Source: Burkholderiales bacterium PBB6
GTDB lineage: Bacteria > Pseudomonadota > Gammaproteobacteria > Burkholderiales > Burkholderiaceae_C
Direction: 5' to 3'
NCBI GenBank assembly: GCA_002255925.1
Contig: NKIH01000003.1
Span: 1-64,000, forward strand
DNA: 64,000 nt
The translations under genes were made by a program, and so were the position numbers. Of this stretch, positions 11,685 through 21,070 are shown piece after piece. How positions within the stretch are numbered: the first letter of the stretch is position 1; every line of letters starts with the position of its first letter. The notes below the pieces were generated by a model that saw only the letters and a program-made list of their open reading frames with translations, had not been told where the DNA came from and did not search any database.

Positions 11685-12302
11685 ATGAGTGCGGCCGCCC
11701 TGCTGGGCGTGGCCGCGGCCCTGTGTCTGCCCGCCGGAACCAGCCATGCCACCCGCGCCTTGCTGGGCTGGAACGTGGGTGTGTGGACCTACCTGGTGCT
11801 GGTCGGCGTGATGATGATCCGGGCGGACCACGGCCACCTGCGCCGCCAGGCCGTGGCCCAGGCGGAGGGCATGGGGCTGGTCCTGACGATGGTGATTGCC
11901 GCTGCGGTGACCAGCCTGGTGGCCATCGTGCTGGAGGTCGCCCGGGTGCGACACGGCGCGGGCGTGATGGTCTGGCCGCACCTGCTGCTGGCCTTGGGCA
12001 CCGTACTCGGGGGCTGGCTGCTGCTGCCGGTCGTGTTCACGCTCAGCTATGCCAGCCTTTACTACGCGCGGGCTGAAGAGCGGCCACCGCTGAAATTTCC
12101 GGACGACACGCCCGGTTTCGAGCCGCACTACAGCGACTTTCTCTACTTCGCCATCACCCTGGCCGTGGCGGCGCAGACCGCCGATGTGGCCATTGCCCGG
12201 CCTGACATGCGCAAGCTGGTGATGGTGCAGGCCGTGATCTCGTTCGCCTTCAACACGGCCATCCTGGCCCTGTCGATCAACATTGCCGCCGGCCTGTTCT
12301 GA
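11685..12302 (+). CDS. DUF1345 family membrane protein
   Basis: 205 aa, 4-5 membrane segments. The family signature is seen in RALLGWNVGVWTYLVLV and in HYSDFLYFAITLAVAAQTADV, ending in a hydrophobic helix. Function of the family is unknown. The true start may be a little upstream (LIQHLRVRPRM is in frame and family-like), but no better start codon with a ribosome site is visible. Divergent from the methyltransferase gene, convergent with purN. Confidence 0.8.
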   Translation: MSAAALLGVAAALCLPAGTSHATRALLGWNVGVWTYLVLVGVMMIRADHGHLRRQAVAQAEGMGLVLTMVIAAAVTSLVAIVLEVARVRHGAGVMVWPHLLLALGTVLGGWLLLPVVFTLSYASLYYARAEERPPLKFPDDTPGFEPHYSDFLYFAITLAVAAQTADVAIARPDMRKLVMVQAVISFAFNTAILALSINIAAGLF

Positions 12303-12311
12303 GCAGGCGGC

Positions 12312-12938
12312 TCAGCGCAGCAGCTGCGCCGCGCCCCGGCGGTGGTGCACCCGGCCGTCGGCAAATTCAAGCTCGTCACGCACGAACCAGCCCACGGCCA
12401 GGGGGTAGAGCAGGTGCTCCTGCCCCAGCACCCGCGCGGCCAGCGCTTGTTCGTCATCGCCCGACAGCACCGGCACCGCTGCCTGCGCCACGATGGGGCC
12501 GTGGTCGAGCTCAGCCGTCACGAAGTGCACGGTGGCGCCAGCCAGCTTGCAGCCGGCCTCGATGGCGCGACGGTGCGTGTGCAGGCCCGGAAACGCCGGC
12601 AGCAGCGACGGATGCACGTTCAGCAGGCGGCCCTCGTAGTGCCGCACAAAACCGGGCGTGAGGATGCGCATGAAGCCGGCCAGCACCACAAGATCGGGCT
12701 GGTGGCTGTCGATCAAGGTCGCCAGTTCGGCATCGAAGGCTTCCCGGTCGGCAAAGGCCTTGTGATCCAGCACGGCAGTGTGGATGCCACGCGCCTGCGC
12801 CCAGGCCAGGCCTGAGGCGTCAGCCCGGTTGCTGATCACAGCCGACACCTCGGCCGGCCACCCCTCAGCCGCGCACGCTTCCACCACCGACTGCATGTTG
12901 CTGCCGCGGCCCGAGATCAGGATGACGATTCTTTTCAT
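12312..12938 (-). CDS. purN: Phosphoribosylglycinamide formyltransferase
   Basis: 208 aa. Third step of purine synthesis: transfers a formyl group from 10-formyl-THF to GAR. Starts MKRIVILISGRGSNMQS. Catalytic-site pieces include the active Asn-His pair in LNVHPSLLPAFPGLHTH and the Asp in ELDHGPIVAQAAVPV. Normal length. Divergent from trpS with 59 bp between starts. Confidence 0.96.
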   Translation of the reverse strand: MKRIVILISGRGSNMQSVVEACAAEGWPAEVSAVISNRADASGLAWAQARGIHTAVLDHKAFADREAFDAELATLIDSHQPDLVVLAGFMRILTPGFVRHYEGRLLNVHPSLLPAFPGLHTHRRAIEAGCKLAGATVHFVTAELDHGPIVAQAAVPVLSGDDEQALAARVLGQEHLLYPLAVGWFVRDELEFADGRVHHRRGAAQLLR

Positions 12939-12997
12939 GAGGCCCGGGAGTGTACGGGCTGACACAATGGCGGTCTTCACGATTTCGTCTGACAGCC

Positions 12998-13999
12998 ATG
13001 CGTTCCCGCGTTCTTTCTGGCATGCGCCCCACTGGCGCGCTGCACCTGGGCCACTACCATGGCGCCATCAAGAACTGGGTGCAGCTGCAGCACACCCACG
13101 ATTGCTTCTTCTTCGTGGCCGACTGGCATGCGCTGACCACCTCGCCCGACAAGCACCAGACGCTGAGCGCACATGTGTACGACATGGTGGTGGACTGGCT
13201 GGCCGCCGGCATCGACCCCGACCAGGCCACGCTCTTCATCCAGAGCCGCCTGCCGGAGCACGCCGAGCTGTTCACGCTGCTGGCCATGCACACGCCGCTG
13301 TCGTGGCTGGAGCGCACGCCCTCCTACAAAGACCGCATCGCCAGGCTCGGCGAGGGTGAATCGCCGACCTTCGGCTTCCTGGGCTACCCGCTGCTGCAGG
13401 CCGCCGACATCCTGATCTACCGGGCGCAGCATGTGCCAGTGGGCGAAGACCAGGCGCCGCACGTCGAAATCACCCGTGAAGTGGCGCGCCGCTTCAACCA
13501 CCTGCACGGCGCCGGCCGCACAGAACCGGTGCTCATCGAGCCACAAGTGCTGCTGACCGACACCGCCCGCCTGCCCGGTCTGGACGGCGAAAAGATGAGC
13601 AAGAGTCTGGGCAACACCATCGCCATGCGCGACGAGCCCGAGGCCGTGGCCACCAAAGTGCGCAAGATGCCCACCGACCCCCAGCGCGTTCGCCGCGAAG
13701 ACGCAGGTGAGCCCACCCGCTGCCCGGTGTGGGCCCTGCACGCGGTGTACACGCCTGAAGCCACCCGCGACACCCTGGCCGCCGACTGCCGCCAGGCCCG
13801 CACCGGCTGCCTCGACTGCAAGCAGCCGCTGATTGACGCCATCGTGCGTGAGCAGCAGCCCTGGCGCGAACGTGCCGAGCGCTACCTGGCGAATCCGAAG
13901 CAGGTGCAGTGGATCGTCGAGCTGGGCACCGAGCGGGCACGCACCGTGGCGCGCCAGACCATGAAGGACGTGCGCGAGGCCATCGGCCTGGCTTACTGA
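12998..13999 (+). CDS. trpS: Tryptophanyl-tRNA synthetase
   Basis: 333 aa, class I synthetase charging tRNA-Trp. HIGH-type motif in GALHLGHYHGA and KMSKS motif in GEKMSKSLGN are intact. ATG 12998 gives MRSRVLSGMRPTGAL, the family start. The body contains FGFLGYPLLQAADILIY and VGEDQAPHVE, standard substrate-binding segments. The next gene begins 17 nt downstream. Confidence 0.97.
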   Translation: MRSRVLSGMRPTGALHLGHYHGAIKNWVQLQHTHDCFFFVADWHALTTSPDKHQTLSAHVYDMVVDWLAAGIDPDQATLFIQSRLPEHAELFTLLAMHTPLSWLERTPSYKDRIARLGEGESPTFGFLGYPLLQAADILIYRAQHVPVGEDQAPHVEITREVARRFNHLHGAGRTEPVLIEPQVLLTDTARLPGLDGEKMSKSLGNTIAMRDEPEAVATKVRKMPTDPQRVRREDAGEPTRCPVWALHAVYTPEATRDTLAADCRQARTGCLDCKQPLIDAIVREQQPWRERAERYLANPKQVQWIVELGTERARTVARQTMKDVREAIGLAY

Positions 14000-14016
14000 G
14001 CACAGGCCCGCTGCCC

Positions 14017-14931
14017 ATGCCCGCTTCCGTCCTGATGCTCCTGTCGTCGTTCCTGTTTGCGCTGATGGGGGTCTGCGTGAAGCTGGCCTCGGTCAGTTAC
14101 GGCACCGGCGAGATCGTGCTGTACCGCGGCCTGGTGGGCGCGCTGTTCCTGTTCGGCCTGATGCGCTGGCGCGGCACCCCGTTTGCCACGCCCGTGCCCT
14201 CGATGCACTTCTGGCGCAGCCTGAGCGGCGTGGCCGCGCTGATGCTGTGGTTCTACGCCATCGGCAAGCTTCCCCTGGCCACCGCCATCACGCTGAACTA
14301 CATGTCGTCGGTGTGGATGGCGCTGTTCCTCATCGGTGGCGCCGTGCTGCTGGGCGCCAGCAAGGTGGACGGCCGCCTCGTGGCCACCGTGCTGACGGGC
14401 TTTGCCGGCGTGGCCCTGGTGCTGCAGCCCACCATCGAGCGCGAACAGTTCTGGGGCGGCCTGGCCGGGCTGCTGTCGGGCATGTTGTCGGCCATGGCTT
14501 ACCTGCAGGTCACCGCGCTCGGGCGCGCCGGTGAGCCGGAAGACCGCGTGGTGTTCTATTTCTCGCTGGGCAGCCTGACCGCCGGCCTGCTGCTCACGCT
14601 CGCCACCAGCCGCACAGGCGGCCCCACCTTGCACGGGCACACCTGGCAAGGCGCGGGCCTGCTGCTGGCCACGGGCTTGCTGGCCACCTCGGCGCAGATC
14701 GTGATGACGCGGGCCTATGCCATCGGCCGCCCGCTCACCAACGCCAGCCTGAACTACCTGGGCATTGCCCATTCCTTCCTGTTCGGCGTGTTCATCTTTG
14801 ACGACCCTGTCACCTCCACCGCCCTGCTGGGCATGGGCCTGATCGTCATCGCCGGCATTGCCGCGACGCTGCTGCGCACCAAGGCCGCGCCCGGCACGGC
14901 CGCCACCCCGCCGAACAACACCGAGGCCTGA
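14017..14931 (+). CDS. EamA/DMT-family transporter
   Basis: 304 aa, ten predicted hydrophobic helices in two EamA repeats (MLLSSFLFALMGVCVKLAS; later the second repeat from QFWGGLAGLLSGMLSAMAYL). Inner-membrane drug/metabolite exporter of unknown substrate. Probably cotranscribed with trpS and the sulfurtransferase behind it (21-nt gap). Confidence 0.88.
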   Translation: MPASVLMLLSSFLFALMGVCVKLASVSYGTGEIVLYRGLVGALFLFGLMRWRGTPFATPVPSMHFWRSLSGVAALMLWFYAIGKLPLATAITLNYMSSVWMALFLIGGAVLLGASKVDGRLVATVLTGFAGVALVLQPTIEREQFWGGLAGLLSGMLSAMAYLQVTALGRAGEPEDRVVFYFSLGSLTAGLLLTLATSRTGGPTLHGHTWQGAGLLLATGLLATSAQIVMTRAYAIGRPLTNASLNYLGIAHSFLFGVFIFDDPVTSTALLGMGLIVIAGIAATLLRTKAAPGTAATPPNNTEA

Positions 14932-14952
14932 ACCTTGACACCGGAGACCCGC

Positions 14953-15825
14953 ATGAACGCCAACGCCACGTCCCCCCTCATCAGCGCCGCTGAACTCATG
15001 GCGCTGTGCGCCTCGGGCCAGGCCCCCGTCATCCTCGACTGCAGCTTCGAGCTGAGTGACCCGGCTCAAGGCCAGCGGCAGTTCGCGCAGGCCCACCTGC
15101 CTGGCTCCTTGTATGCCCATCTGGAGCGCGACCTGTCGGGCCCCAAATCAGCGGCCGGATCGATTGAAGGCGGGCGCCACCCGCTGCCCGATCGCGCAGC
15201 CTGGGCGCACACCGTTGGCCAGTGGGGCATCGGCGCGGGCACCTCGGTGGTGGTGCTTGATGGCCAGGGCTGCGCCTTCGCTGGCCGCGCCTGGTGGCTG
15301 CTGCACTGGCTGGGCCACCGTGATGTGCGGGTGCTGGACGGTGGCCTGCCCGCCTGGCAAGCCGCCGGCGGTGCCGTGGCGGAAGGCCCGGCGGCTGAGC
15401 GCAGCGCCACCCCGCTGCCCGACTACCCGCTGGGCGAGCCCGGCATGCCCACGGTGCGCGCGGACGAGCTGCTGAAGCTGCAAGGCAGCCACGTGCTGGT
15501 GGATGCCCGCGCCGGTGAGCGCTTCCGCGGCGAGGTGGAACCGCTGGACCGCATCGCCGGCCACATTCCAGGCGCGCGCAACCGCTTCTTCAAGGACAAC
15601 CTGCAAGCCGACGGCCGCTTCAAGCCGGCAGCTGAGCTGCATGCCGCCTTCAGCGCGCTGGGCGTGGCGCCCGCTCAGGTCATCCACCAGTGCGGCTCGG
15701 GCGTCACCGCCTGCCACAACCTGCTGGCCATGGCGGCGGCTGGTTTGCCTGGTGCAGCGCTGTATCCGGGCTCGTGGAGCGAGTGGTGCGCAGACCCGCT
15801 GCGGCCCGTGGCACGCGGCGCTTGA
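14953..15825 (+). CDS. sseA: 3-mercaptopyruvate/thiosulfate sulfurtransferase
   Basis: 290 aa with two rhodanese domains; the N-terminal one is inactive, the C-terminal one carries the active loop CGSGVTA with Cys247. CGSGV is the mercaptopyruvate type (thiosulfate enzymes usually have CRKGV). ATG 14953 has a GGAG site; a TTG at 14935 is also in frame. Likely cytoplasmic sulfur transfer or cyanide detoxification. Confidence 0.9.
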   Translation: MNANATSPLISAAELMALCASGQAPVILDCSFELSDPAQGQRQFAQAHLPGSLYAHLERDLSGPKSAAGSIEGGRHPLPDRAAWAHTVGQWGIGAGTSVVVLDGQGCAFAGRAWWLLHWLGHRDVRVLDGGLPAWQAAGGAVAEGPAAERSATPLPDYPLGEPGMPTVRADELLKLQGSHVLVDARAGERFRGEVEPLDRIAGHIPGARNRFFKDNLQADGRFKPAAELHAAFSALGVAPAQVIHQCGSGVTACHNLLAMAAAGLPGAALYPGSWSEWCADPLRPVARGA

Positions 15826-15941
15826 TCTGGGCCAAACCCGCACTTTGAGGAGCTTGATGCGCGTCAAGGCGTTTGTGGCCTGACGCGCAACACTGTGTGC
15901 ATGTGCCGGACATTCCCGGCTGCCCACAGAAGGAGCGCCTC

Positions 15942-16376
15942 ATGTACACCCACATCCTGGTTCCCACCGACGGCTCGGACATCACCGACAAGGCCGTGCA
16001 GACCGCCGTGAAGTTGGCCAGCACCCTGGGCGCCAAGCTCAGCGCCATCAGCGTGAAAGAGCCCTTCCCCTACAGCGCGATCTCGGAAATGCAGCCTGTG
16101 CCGCCGCAGGAGTTTTTCGACGCGCAAGAGCGCATCGCCGCTGGCCGCGTCAAGCAGGTTCGCGAGGTGGCGCTGGCCGCCGGTGTCACGGCTGACGCCT
16201 TCACCGTCGAATCTGTGCACCCTTGGGAAGCCATCGTCGATCAGGCGAAGGAGCTGGGCTGCGATCTGATCGTCATGGCCTCACATGGCCGCCGCGGCGT
16301 GAGCGCCCTGCTGCTGGGCAGCGAAACCCAGAAGGTGCTGACGCACTGCCAGATCCCGGTGCTGGTGGTGAAGTAA
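15942..16376 (+). CDS. Universal stress protein UspA family
   Basis: 144 aa. Starts MYTHILVPTDGSDITDKAV. The ATP-binding G-2x-G-9x-GS motif is present (GRRGVSALLLGSETQKVL), so it is of the nucleotide-binding type. AAGGAG lies 8 nt before the ATG. Single-gene unit, convergent with the ZIP transporter. Confidence 0.92.
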   Translation: MYTHILVPTDGSDITDKAVQTAVKLASTLGAKLSAISVKEPFPYSAISEMQPVPPQEFFDAQERIAAGRVKQVREVALAAGVTADAFTVESVHPWEAIVDQAKELGCDLIVMASHGRRGVSALLLGSETQKVLTHCQIPVLVVK

Positions 16377-16389
16377 GCCCGCTTCGGGC

Positions 16390-17166
16390 TCAGTGTTCGT
16401 GCAGGTGCGACAGCGCCAGCACGATCAGGCCCAGGCCGGCGCCGATCCACAGCACCTGCTGCAGCATCTCGCGCCAGGGCATGCGGCGCTGCATCTGCGG
16501 GATCAGGTCGGCCACGGCCACGTAGATGAAGCTGCTGGCCGCCACCACCAGCAGGTAGGGGAAGATCGCCTGCCAGGTGCCCAGCACGAAGTAGCCCAGC
16601 ACGCCGCCCACCACGGCCGCGAGGCCCGACAAGGCGTTGTAGAACAGCGCCTTGCGGCGAGTGAAGCCGGCGTTGATCAGCACGATGGTGTCGCCGACTT
16701 CCTGCGGAATTTCATGCAGGATGATCGCCAGCGACGTGGTCAGGCCCAGCTCGGGGCTGGCGATGAAGGCGGCGGCGATGATGATGCCGTCGCAGAAGTT
16801 GTGGATGCTGTCGCCCACCAGCACGCTGAGGCCACCACGGCCCGCCTGCTCGGCGTCGAAATGGTGGTGGTGGTCATGGCCGTCACCTTCGTGGTGGTGG
16901 TCATGCCGGTACAGCTCGGCCTTTTCCAGCAGGAAAAAAAACAACAGGCCGCCCAGCAGCACCGCGAACAGCGTCCGGGGGTCGACCTGGCTCTCGAAGG
17001 CTTCCGGCAGCGTGTGCAGCAAGGCCGTGCCCAGCAACACGCCGGCCGACAGGCTGACCAGGTGCTTCACCAGCTGACCCAGCATCGCGTAGGTCAGCGA
17101 AGCCGCCACCACCACGGACAGCACGCCACCCAGGAAGGTGGCCAGAACAATGTAGAACAGCGTCAT
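16390..17166 (-). CDS. ZIP-family metal transporter
   Basis: 258 aa, about eight membrane helices. Metal-binding helix motifs HNFCDG and HEIPQE are intact, and the loop between helices 3 and 4 is histidine-rich (HDHHHEGDGHDHHHH), as in zinc/iron importers of the ZIP/GufA type. Probable inner-membrane uptake of zinc or another divalent ion. No Zur-like operator was recognised upstream. Confidence 0.9.
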   Translation of the reverse strand: MTLFYIVLATFLGGVLSVVVAASLTYAMLGQLVKHLVSLSAGVLLGTALLHTLPEAFESQVDPRTLFAVLLGGLLFFFLLEKAELYRHDHHHEGDGHDHHHHFDAEQAGRGGLSVLVGDSIHNFCDGIIIAAAFIASPELGLTTSLAIILHEIPQEVGDTIVLINAGFTRRKALFYNALSGLAAVVGGVLGYFVLGTWQAIFPYLLVVAASSFIYVAVADLIPQMQRRMPWREMLQQVLWIGAGLGLIVLALSHLHEH

Positions 17167-17289
17167 TCAGAAACCGGAAAGCGTGCCCGGCGGGCGACTG
17201 CAGAGAGTGTGCCCCACACGGGCAGCTGCCGCGCAAGGTGGGCGTGGATCATGCCACGAGCCGCCGCCCGCCGCTTTGCAGGCCCTGTT

Positions 17290-18999
17290 TCAGCCCAGCC
17301 GCACCACCCGTGCCACCGAGGGCACTCCGGACGCATCCATCACGAACAGCATGTAAAAGCCCGGCGGGGCCAGCGCGGCCGCCGCCGGGCTGTGCAGGCG
17401 CAGCTTGCTGCCGCTCTGGGTGAAGCTGAGCGGCACCACGCGCTGGTCATTGCCAAACGCATGGGTGACAGCACCAAAGCGCACCAGATTGACGGCGGAG
17501 ACCGCACCCTCGCCGCGCATGCGCACATCGAACTGCTGGCTCCAGCCCAGCGCAGCAGGCGCCTCGCGCACCACCGGCCGCTCAGCCGCCAGCCCGCTGC
17601 CGTCCTTGCGGTACAGGTAAGGCGGGAAGTACACCTCGGCATTGAGTTGCGCCACCGGCCCGGGCGCCCCGCCGCCTCCGGTCAACACCGAGCCATCGGG
17701 CATCAGCATCGAGATCGAGTGATACAGCCGTGGCTTGGCCGCCGCCGCCGTGGGCCGCCACTGGCCGGTCTGCGCTTGCCACAGCTCGCTGGCGTAAAAC
17801 GCGCCGGCCAATGAGTTGCCGGAGGACGAGCCGCCGTTCACCCACACCGAACCATCAGCCAGTGCGGTGGCGTTGGCATACAGGCGATGACCAGAGAGAT
17901 TGCCGCTGCGGGCCACCGTCGGCCTGGCTTTGGTGGACCAGTCCACCAGCCAACTGGCCCCGTCATTGCGCACCGACAGCACCCGCCCCGGCGCCACCAT
18001 CACCGAAGGCAGGCGCGCCGACCCCGTCGGCAGCTCCGCAGGCATGCGCTCGATGGCGCCGTCGCCGGCTGTGCTCAGCGCATACATCGGCCCGTTCACC
18101 GTGAGCACGCCGATGCGGCCCTCGGGCAATTGCCAGGCGCGCGGGTAGTACCAGTGCGAGCCGATCGAGCCCAGGGCCTGGTCGCTGGTGGCACCCGGCA
18201 AGCTGCGCCACAGGCCGTCCGGGCCGCGCAGCTCGGGCGTGGGCGAGAAGGTCGGCGTGCTCTCGGGGCCGCCTTCCAGCCCGTCACGGTCGTCGCGCCC
18301 GCCCAGCACCACCGCGTCGCCCTGTGCGCTCATCACCACCGTGGCATACCAGCGGCGAAACCCCATCGACAGGGGCTCGCGCTGCAGGGCACCAGTGGCC
18401 GGTGAAAAACGATTGACGTCGTTGTTGGCGTAATTGCGCACGCCGTCCACAGCGCGGTCACCGCCGACGATCAGCACATCGCCCGCCGGCAACAGCGCCT
18501 GGCCCGCGCAGAAGATGTCGGTTTCAGTGGTGTTGGCCAGCACTTGCATGGCCGAGGTGCCTGTGCCGGCAGCCGGGTCCCAGAGCGCGTAGTTCAGCAG
18601 AGGGACCGGGCGGGTGGGCAGCTGGTTGCCGTAGCTGAGCACCCGGCCATCGGGCAGCAACACCGTGTGAATGGGGATGATGGGCCAGCCGAACGAGCGA
18701 CCAAACACGCCCATCTCGCCGGCGTCAGGCGGGCCGTCGGGCACCGGCGAGGTGGCAGGCACGGCCCCCACCACTGCGCCGGCCGTCAGCGCCTGCGCCC
18801 GGCCAGCTGCGCCCAAAGTCGTGCTCAGTGTCGCGGCGTCGGTACCCGATGCGTCACCGGTGTCCACCGGCGTGGCCCGGCCCAGGTCATGGTCTTCCTC
18901 GCTGAGCTGGTTCGGGCTGACCGACGAACCGCCGCAGGCCGCCAGCACCACGCCCATCGCCCAGGCCGACGAGGGCCAATACTTGAAATTCGCTGTCAC
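17290..18999 (-). CDS. Galactose/glyoxal oxidase-like copper-radical oxidase, lipoprotein (copy 1)
   Basis: 569 aa. Seven-bladed kelch-like propeller plus C-terminal DUF1929 domain, as in AA5 copper-radical oxidases. All ligands of that site can be placed: Cys164 (DIFCAGQ), Tyr284/Tyr285 (HWYYPRAW), Tyr426-His427 (RLYHSISM) and His513 (VTHAFGNDQR). A GTG start preceded by GGAGG gives a signal ending in a LAAC lipobox, so it is likely lipid-anchored. About 46% of residues appear shared with the copy at 21615-23315 by eye. The substrate (aldehyde or primary alcohol) is unknown; it should yield hydrogen peroxide. Confidence 0.85.
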   Translation of the reverse strand: MTANFKYWPSSAWAMGVVLAACGGSSVSPNQLSEEDHDLGRATPVDTGDASGTDAATLSTTLGAAGRAQALTAGAVVGAVPATSPVPDGPPDAGEMGVFGRSFGWPIIPIHTVLLPDGRVLSYGNQLPTRPVPLLNYALWDPAAGTGTSAMQVLANTTETDIFCAGQALLPAGDVLIVGGDRAVDGVRNYANNDVNRFSPATGALQREPLSMGFRRWYATVVMSAQGDAVVLGGRDDRDGLEGGPESTPTFSPTPELRGPDGLWRSLPGATSDQALGSIGSHWYYPRAWQLPEGRIGVLTVNGPMYALSTAGDGAIERMPAELPTGSARLPSVMVAPGRVLSVRNDGASWLVDWSTKARPTVARSGNLSGHRLYANATALADGSVWVNGGSSSGNSLAGAFYASELWQAQTGQWRPTAAAAKPRLYHSISMLMPDGSVLTGGGGAPGPVAQLNAEVYFPPYLYRKDGSGLAAERPVVREAPAALGWSQQFDVRMRGEGAVSAVNLVRFGAVTHAFGNDQRVVPLSFTQSGSKLRLHSPAAAALAPPGFYMLFVMDASGVPSVARVVRLG

Positions 19000-19125
19000 A
19001 GTACCTCCAGCCACTCGGGCATTCAGGGATCAAAGGGGTACTGCTGATCCATAGTGTAGGAATCCGGCGATGGATGTGCCATCCCACACCTGCTTGTCAC
19101 TGAACGGCGGGCACAATGCGCACCC

Positions 19126-20628
19126 ATGTCCGAGAAAAACATCGCCGCCACCGGTTTGCTGGCCGCCATTGACATGGGGTCGAACAGCTTCCGGCTGGAA
19201 ATTGGCCAGGTGCGTGACGGCCGTTACCGTCGCAACCTCTATCTGAAAGACACCGTTCGTCTGGGTGCCGGGCTGGATGCCGACGGCATGCTCACCGAAG
19301 AGGCCACGCAACGCGGCCTGCTGTCACTGCAGCGCTTTGCGCAGAACCTGGGCGGCCTGCGGCCGTCGCAGGTGCGGGCCGTGGCCACGCAAACCCTGCG
19401 TGAAGCCCGCAACCGCAATGCCTTCCTGGTGCGTGCGGAGGCCGCGCTCGGCCTGCCGATCGAAATCATCTCGGGCCGGGAAGAAGCCCGTCTGATTTAC
19501 GCAGGCGTGTCGCACCTGCAACCGTCCACGGCCAACCGGCTGGTGATCGACATCGGCGGGCGCTCCACCGAGATGATCCTCGGCAAGGGCCGCGTGCCCA
19601 GCCAGGCCGAGAGCTTCCAGGTCGGCAGCGTCAGCCTGTCGATGCGCTATTTCCCGGGTGGCAGCTTCACCGCTGAAGGCTTCCGGCAGGCGCAGGTGGC
19701 CGCAGGCGCCGCGTTTGAAGAAGCGCTCGACCAGTTCGCGCCCAAACATTGGCAGGAGGCCCTGGGCTCGTCTGGCACGGCCGGTGCGGTGTCCGACATC
19801 CTCAAGGCCAGCGGCATCACTGACGGCAGCATCACGCCGGACGGTCTGCGCTGGCTGATCGACCAATGCATGGCGGCCGGCAGCGCCGAGGCGCTGGATC
19901 TGCCCGGCCTGAAGGCTGACCGCCGTCAGGTGATTGCCGGTGGCGTGGCCATTCTGTACACGCTGTCGACCCACTTCAACATCCAGCAACTGCAACCTGC
20001 CAAGGGCGCGCTGCGCCAGGGCGTGATCGTGGACCTGCACGACCGTCTGCTGGCCGAAAGCCAGGACAACGGCCACGACCTGCGTGACGACTCCGTGCGC
20101 AACCTGCAGGCCCGCTTTGGTGTGGATGTACACCAGGCTGCCCGCGTGAGCGACCTGGCCCTGACGCTCTACGACCAGGTGGCGCCCCGCGCCACGGTGG
20201 CCGAACGCAACGAACTGCGCTGGGCGGCGCAACTGCATGAGATCGGCCTGATGGTCTCGCACCACGACCACCACCGCCACAGCGCCTACCTGATGGCGAA
20301 TGTCGACATCGCCGGCTTTTCACAAAGCCAGCAGCGGCACCTGGCCGACCTGGTCTTGTCGCAGCGCGGCGGCCTGAAGAAGGTGGAAGGGCTGCTTCAG
20401 CAACCCGCCTGCCTGTGGCAGGTGCTGTGCCTGCGGCTGGCGGTCATCAAGTGCCACGCCCGACAACCGATCCGCCTCGATGCGCTGCGCCTGAGCCACC
20501 GCGGTCGTCAGGCACGGCTGCACTTCACGCCGGCATGGGCCGAGGCCTCGCCACGCACCATGCACTTGCTGCGCGAAGAGGCCGAAGGCTGGTCACGCAC
20601 CGAGGTGCTGGCGCTGCGACTGGGCTGA
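19126..20628 (+). CDS. ppx: Exopolyphosphatase Ppx/GppA family
   Basis: 500 aa. Hydrolyses terminal phosphate from polyphosphate or pppGpp. Actin-like fold: AAIDMGSNSFRLEIGQV (phosphate 1), IDIGGRSTEMILGKG (phosphate 2; usually DIGGGS, here with Arg), then a C-terminal HD-like helical region with HDHHRHSAYL. Full length. It lies between the two copper oxidase genes but on the other strand. Confidence 0.92.
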   Translation: MSEKNIAATGLLAAIDMGSNSFRLEIGQVRDGRYRRNLYLKDTVRLGAGLDADGMLTEEATQRGLLSLQRFAQNLGGLRPSQVRAVATQTLREARNRNAFLVRAEAALGLPIEIISGREEARLIYAGVSHLQPSTANRLVIDIGGRSTEMILGKGRVPSQAESFQVGSVSLSMRYFPGGSFTAEGFRQAQVAAGAAFEEALDQFAPKHWQEALGSSGTAGAVSDILKASGITDGSITPDGLRWLIDQCMAAGSAEALDLPGLKADRRQVIAGGVAILYTLSTHFNIQQLQPAKGALRQGVIVDLHDRLLAESQDNGHDLRDDSVRNLQARFGVDVHQAARVSDLALTLYDQVAPRATVAERNELRWAAQLHEIGLMVSHHDHHRHSAYLMANVDIAGFSQSQQRHLADLVLSQRGGLKKVEGLLQQPACLWQVLCLRLAVIKCHARQPIRLDALRLSHRGRQARLHFTPAWAEASPRTMHLLREEAEGWSRTEVLALRLG

Positions 20629-20633
20629 GCCGG

Positions 20634-20654
20634 GCGCCTGCTCAGCAGGTGCGC
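20634..20654. terminator. Hairpin between convergent ppx and ArsC-like genes
   Basis: GCGCCTGCT / AGCAGG(T)GCGC stem, just after the ppx stop and before the ArsC-like stop. It lacks a T-run. Could end transcription from either side. Confidence 0.3.
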
Positions 20655-20664
20655 TCAAACCCCA

Positions 20665-21015
20665 TCAGGTGGGCAGCTTGCTGCCCCACAGCGCCGCATC
20701 AAAGCCCACGGTGACGCTGCCGTCCGGCCACTCCACCACGGGGCGCTTGATGACGCTGGCCTGGGCCTGCATCAAGGCCTGCGCCGAGGCGGCGTCGACC
20801 ACCGCGGCCTGCACCGCCGCGTCCAGCTTGCGCCAAGTGGTGCCTTGCCGGTTCACCAGCTTTTCCCACCCCACGGCGCTTACCCAGACCGGCAAGCGGT
20901 CGAGCGGCACGCCCTGCTTCTTGAAATCGTGGAAGGCCACGTTCTGGCCATGCTCAGCGAGCCAGACGCGGGCGCGCTTCACCGTGTCGCAATTGGGAAT
21001 GCCGTAGAGAACCAT
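20665..21015 (-). CDS. ArsC/Spx-family thioredoxin-fold protein (YffB-like)
   Basis: 116 aa. Starts MVLYGIPNCDTVKRARVWL with one cysteine at the ArsC redox position, then LVNRQGTTWRKLD and SVIKRPVVEWPDGS, the family Lys-Arg-Pro motif. YffB-like members may act on glutathione or thiols; arsenate reduction is not shown. No ars genes are nearby. Confidence 0.85.
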   Translation of the reverse strand: MVLYGIPNCDTVKRARVWLAEHGQNVAFHDFKKQGVPLDRLPVWVSAVGWEKLVNRQGTTWRKLDAAVQAAVVDAASAQALMQAQASVIKRPVVEWPDGSVTVGFDAALWGSKLPT

Positions 21016-21070
21016 GCAGGGCACCGGAAAAAGTAGAGCTGAAAAAGATCGACAGGGAACGTTCGCCGAC

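Noticed and set aside
16393-17814. Long plus-strand frame opposite the ZIP transporter and oxidase
   Set aside because: Antisense shadow; spans two genes and shows no family features.
20665-21015. Arsenate reductase
   Set aside because: Only one cysteine motif and no ars genes; YffB-like naming is safer.
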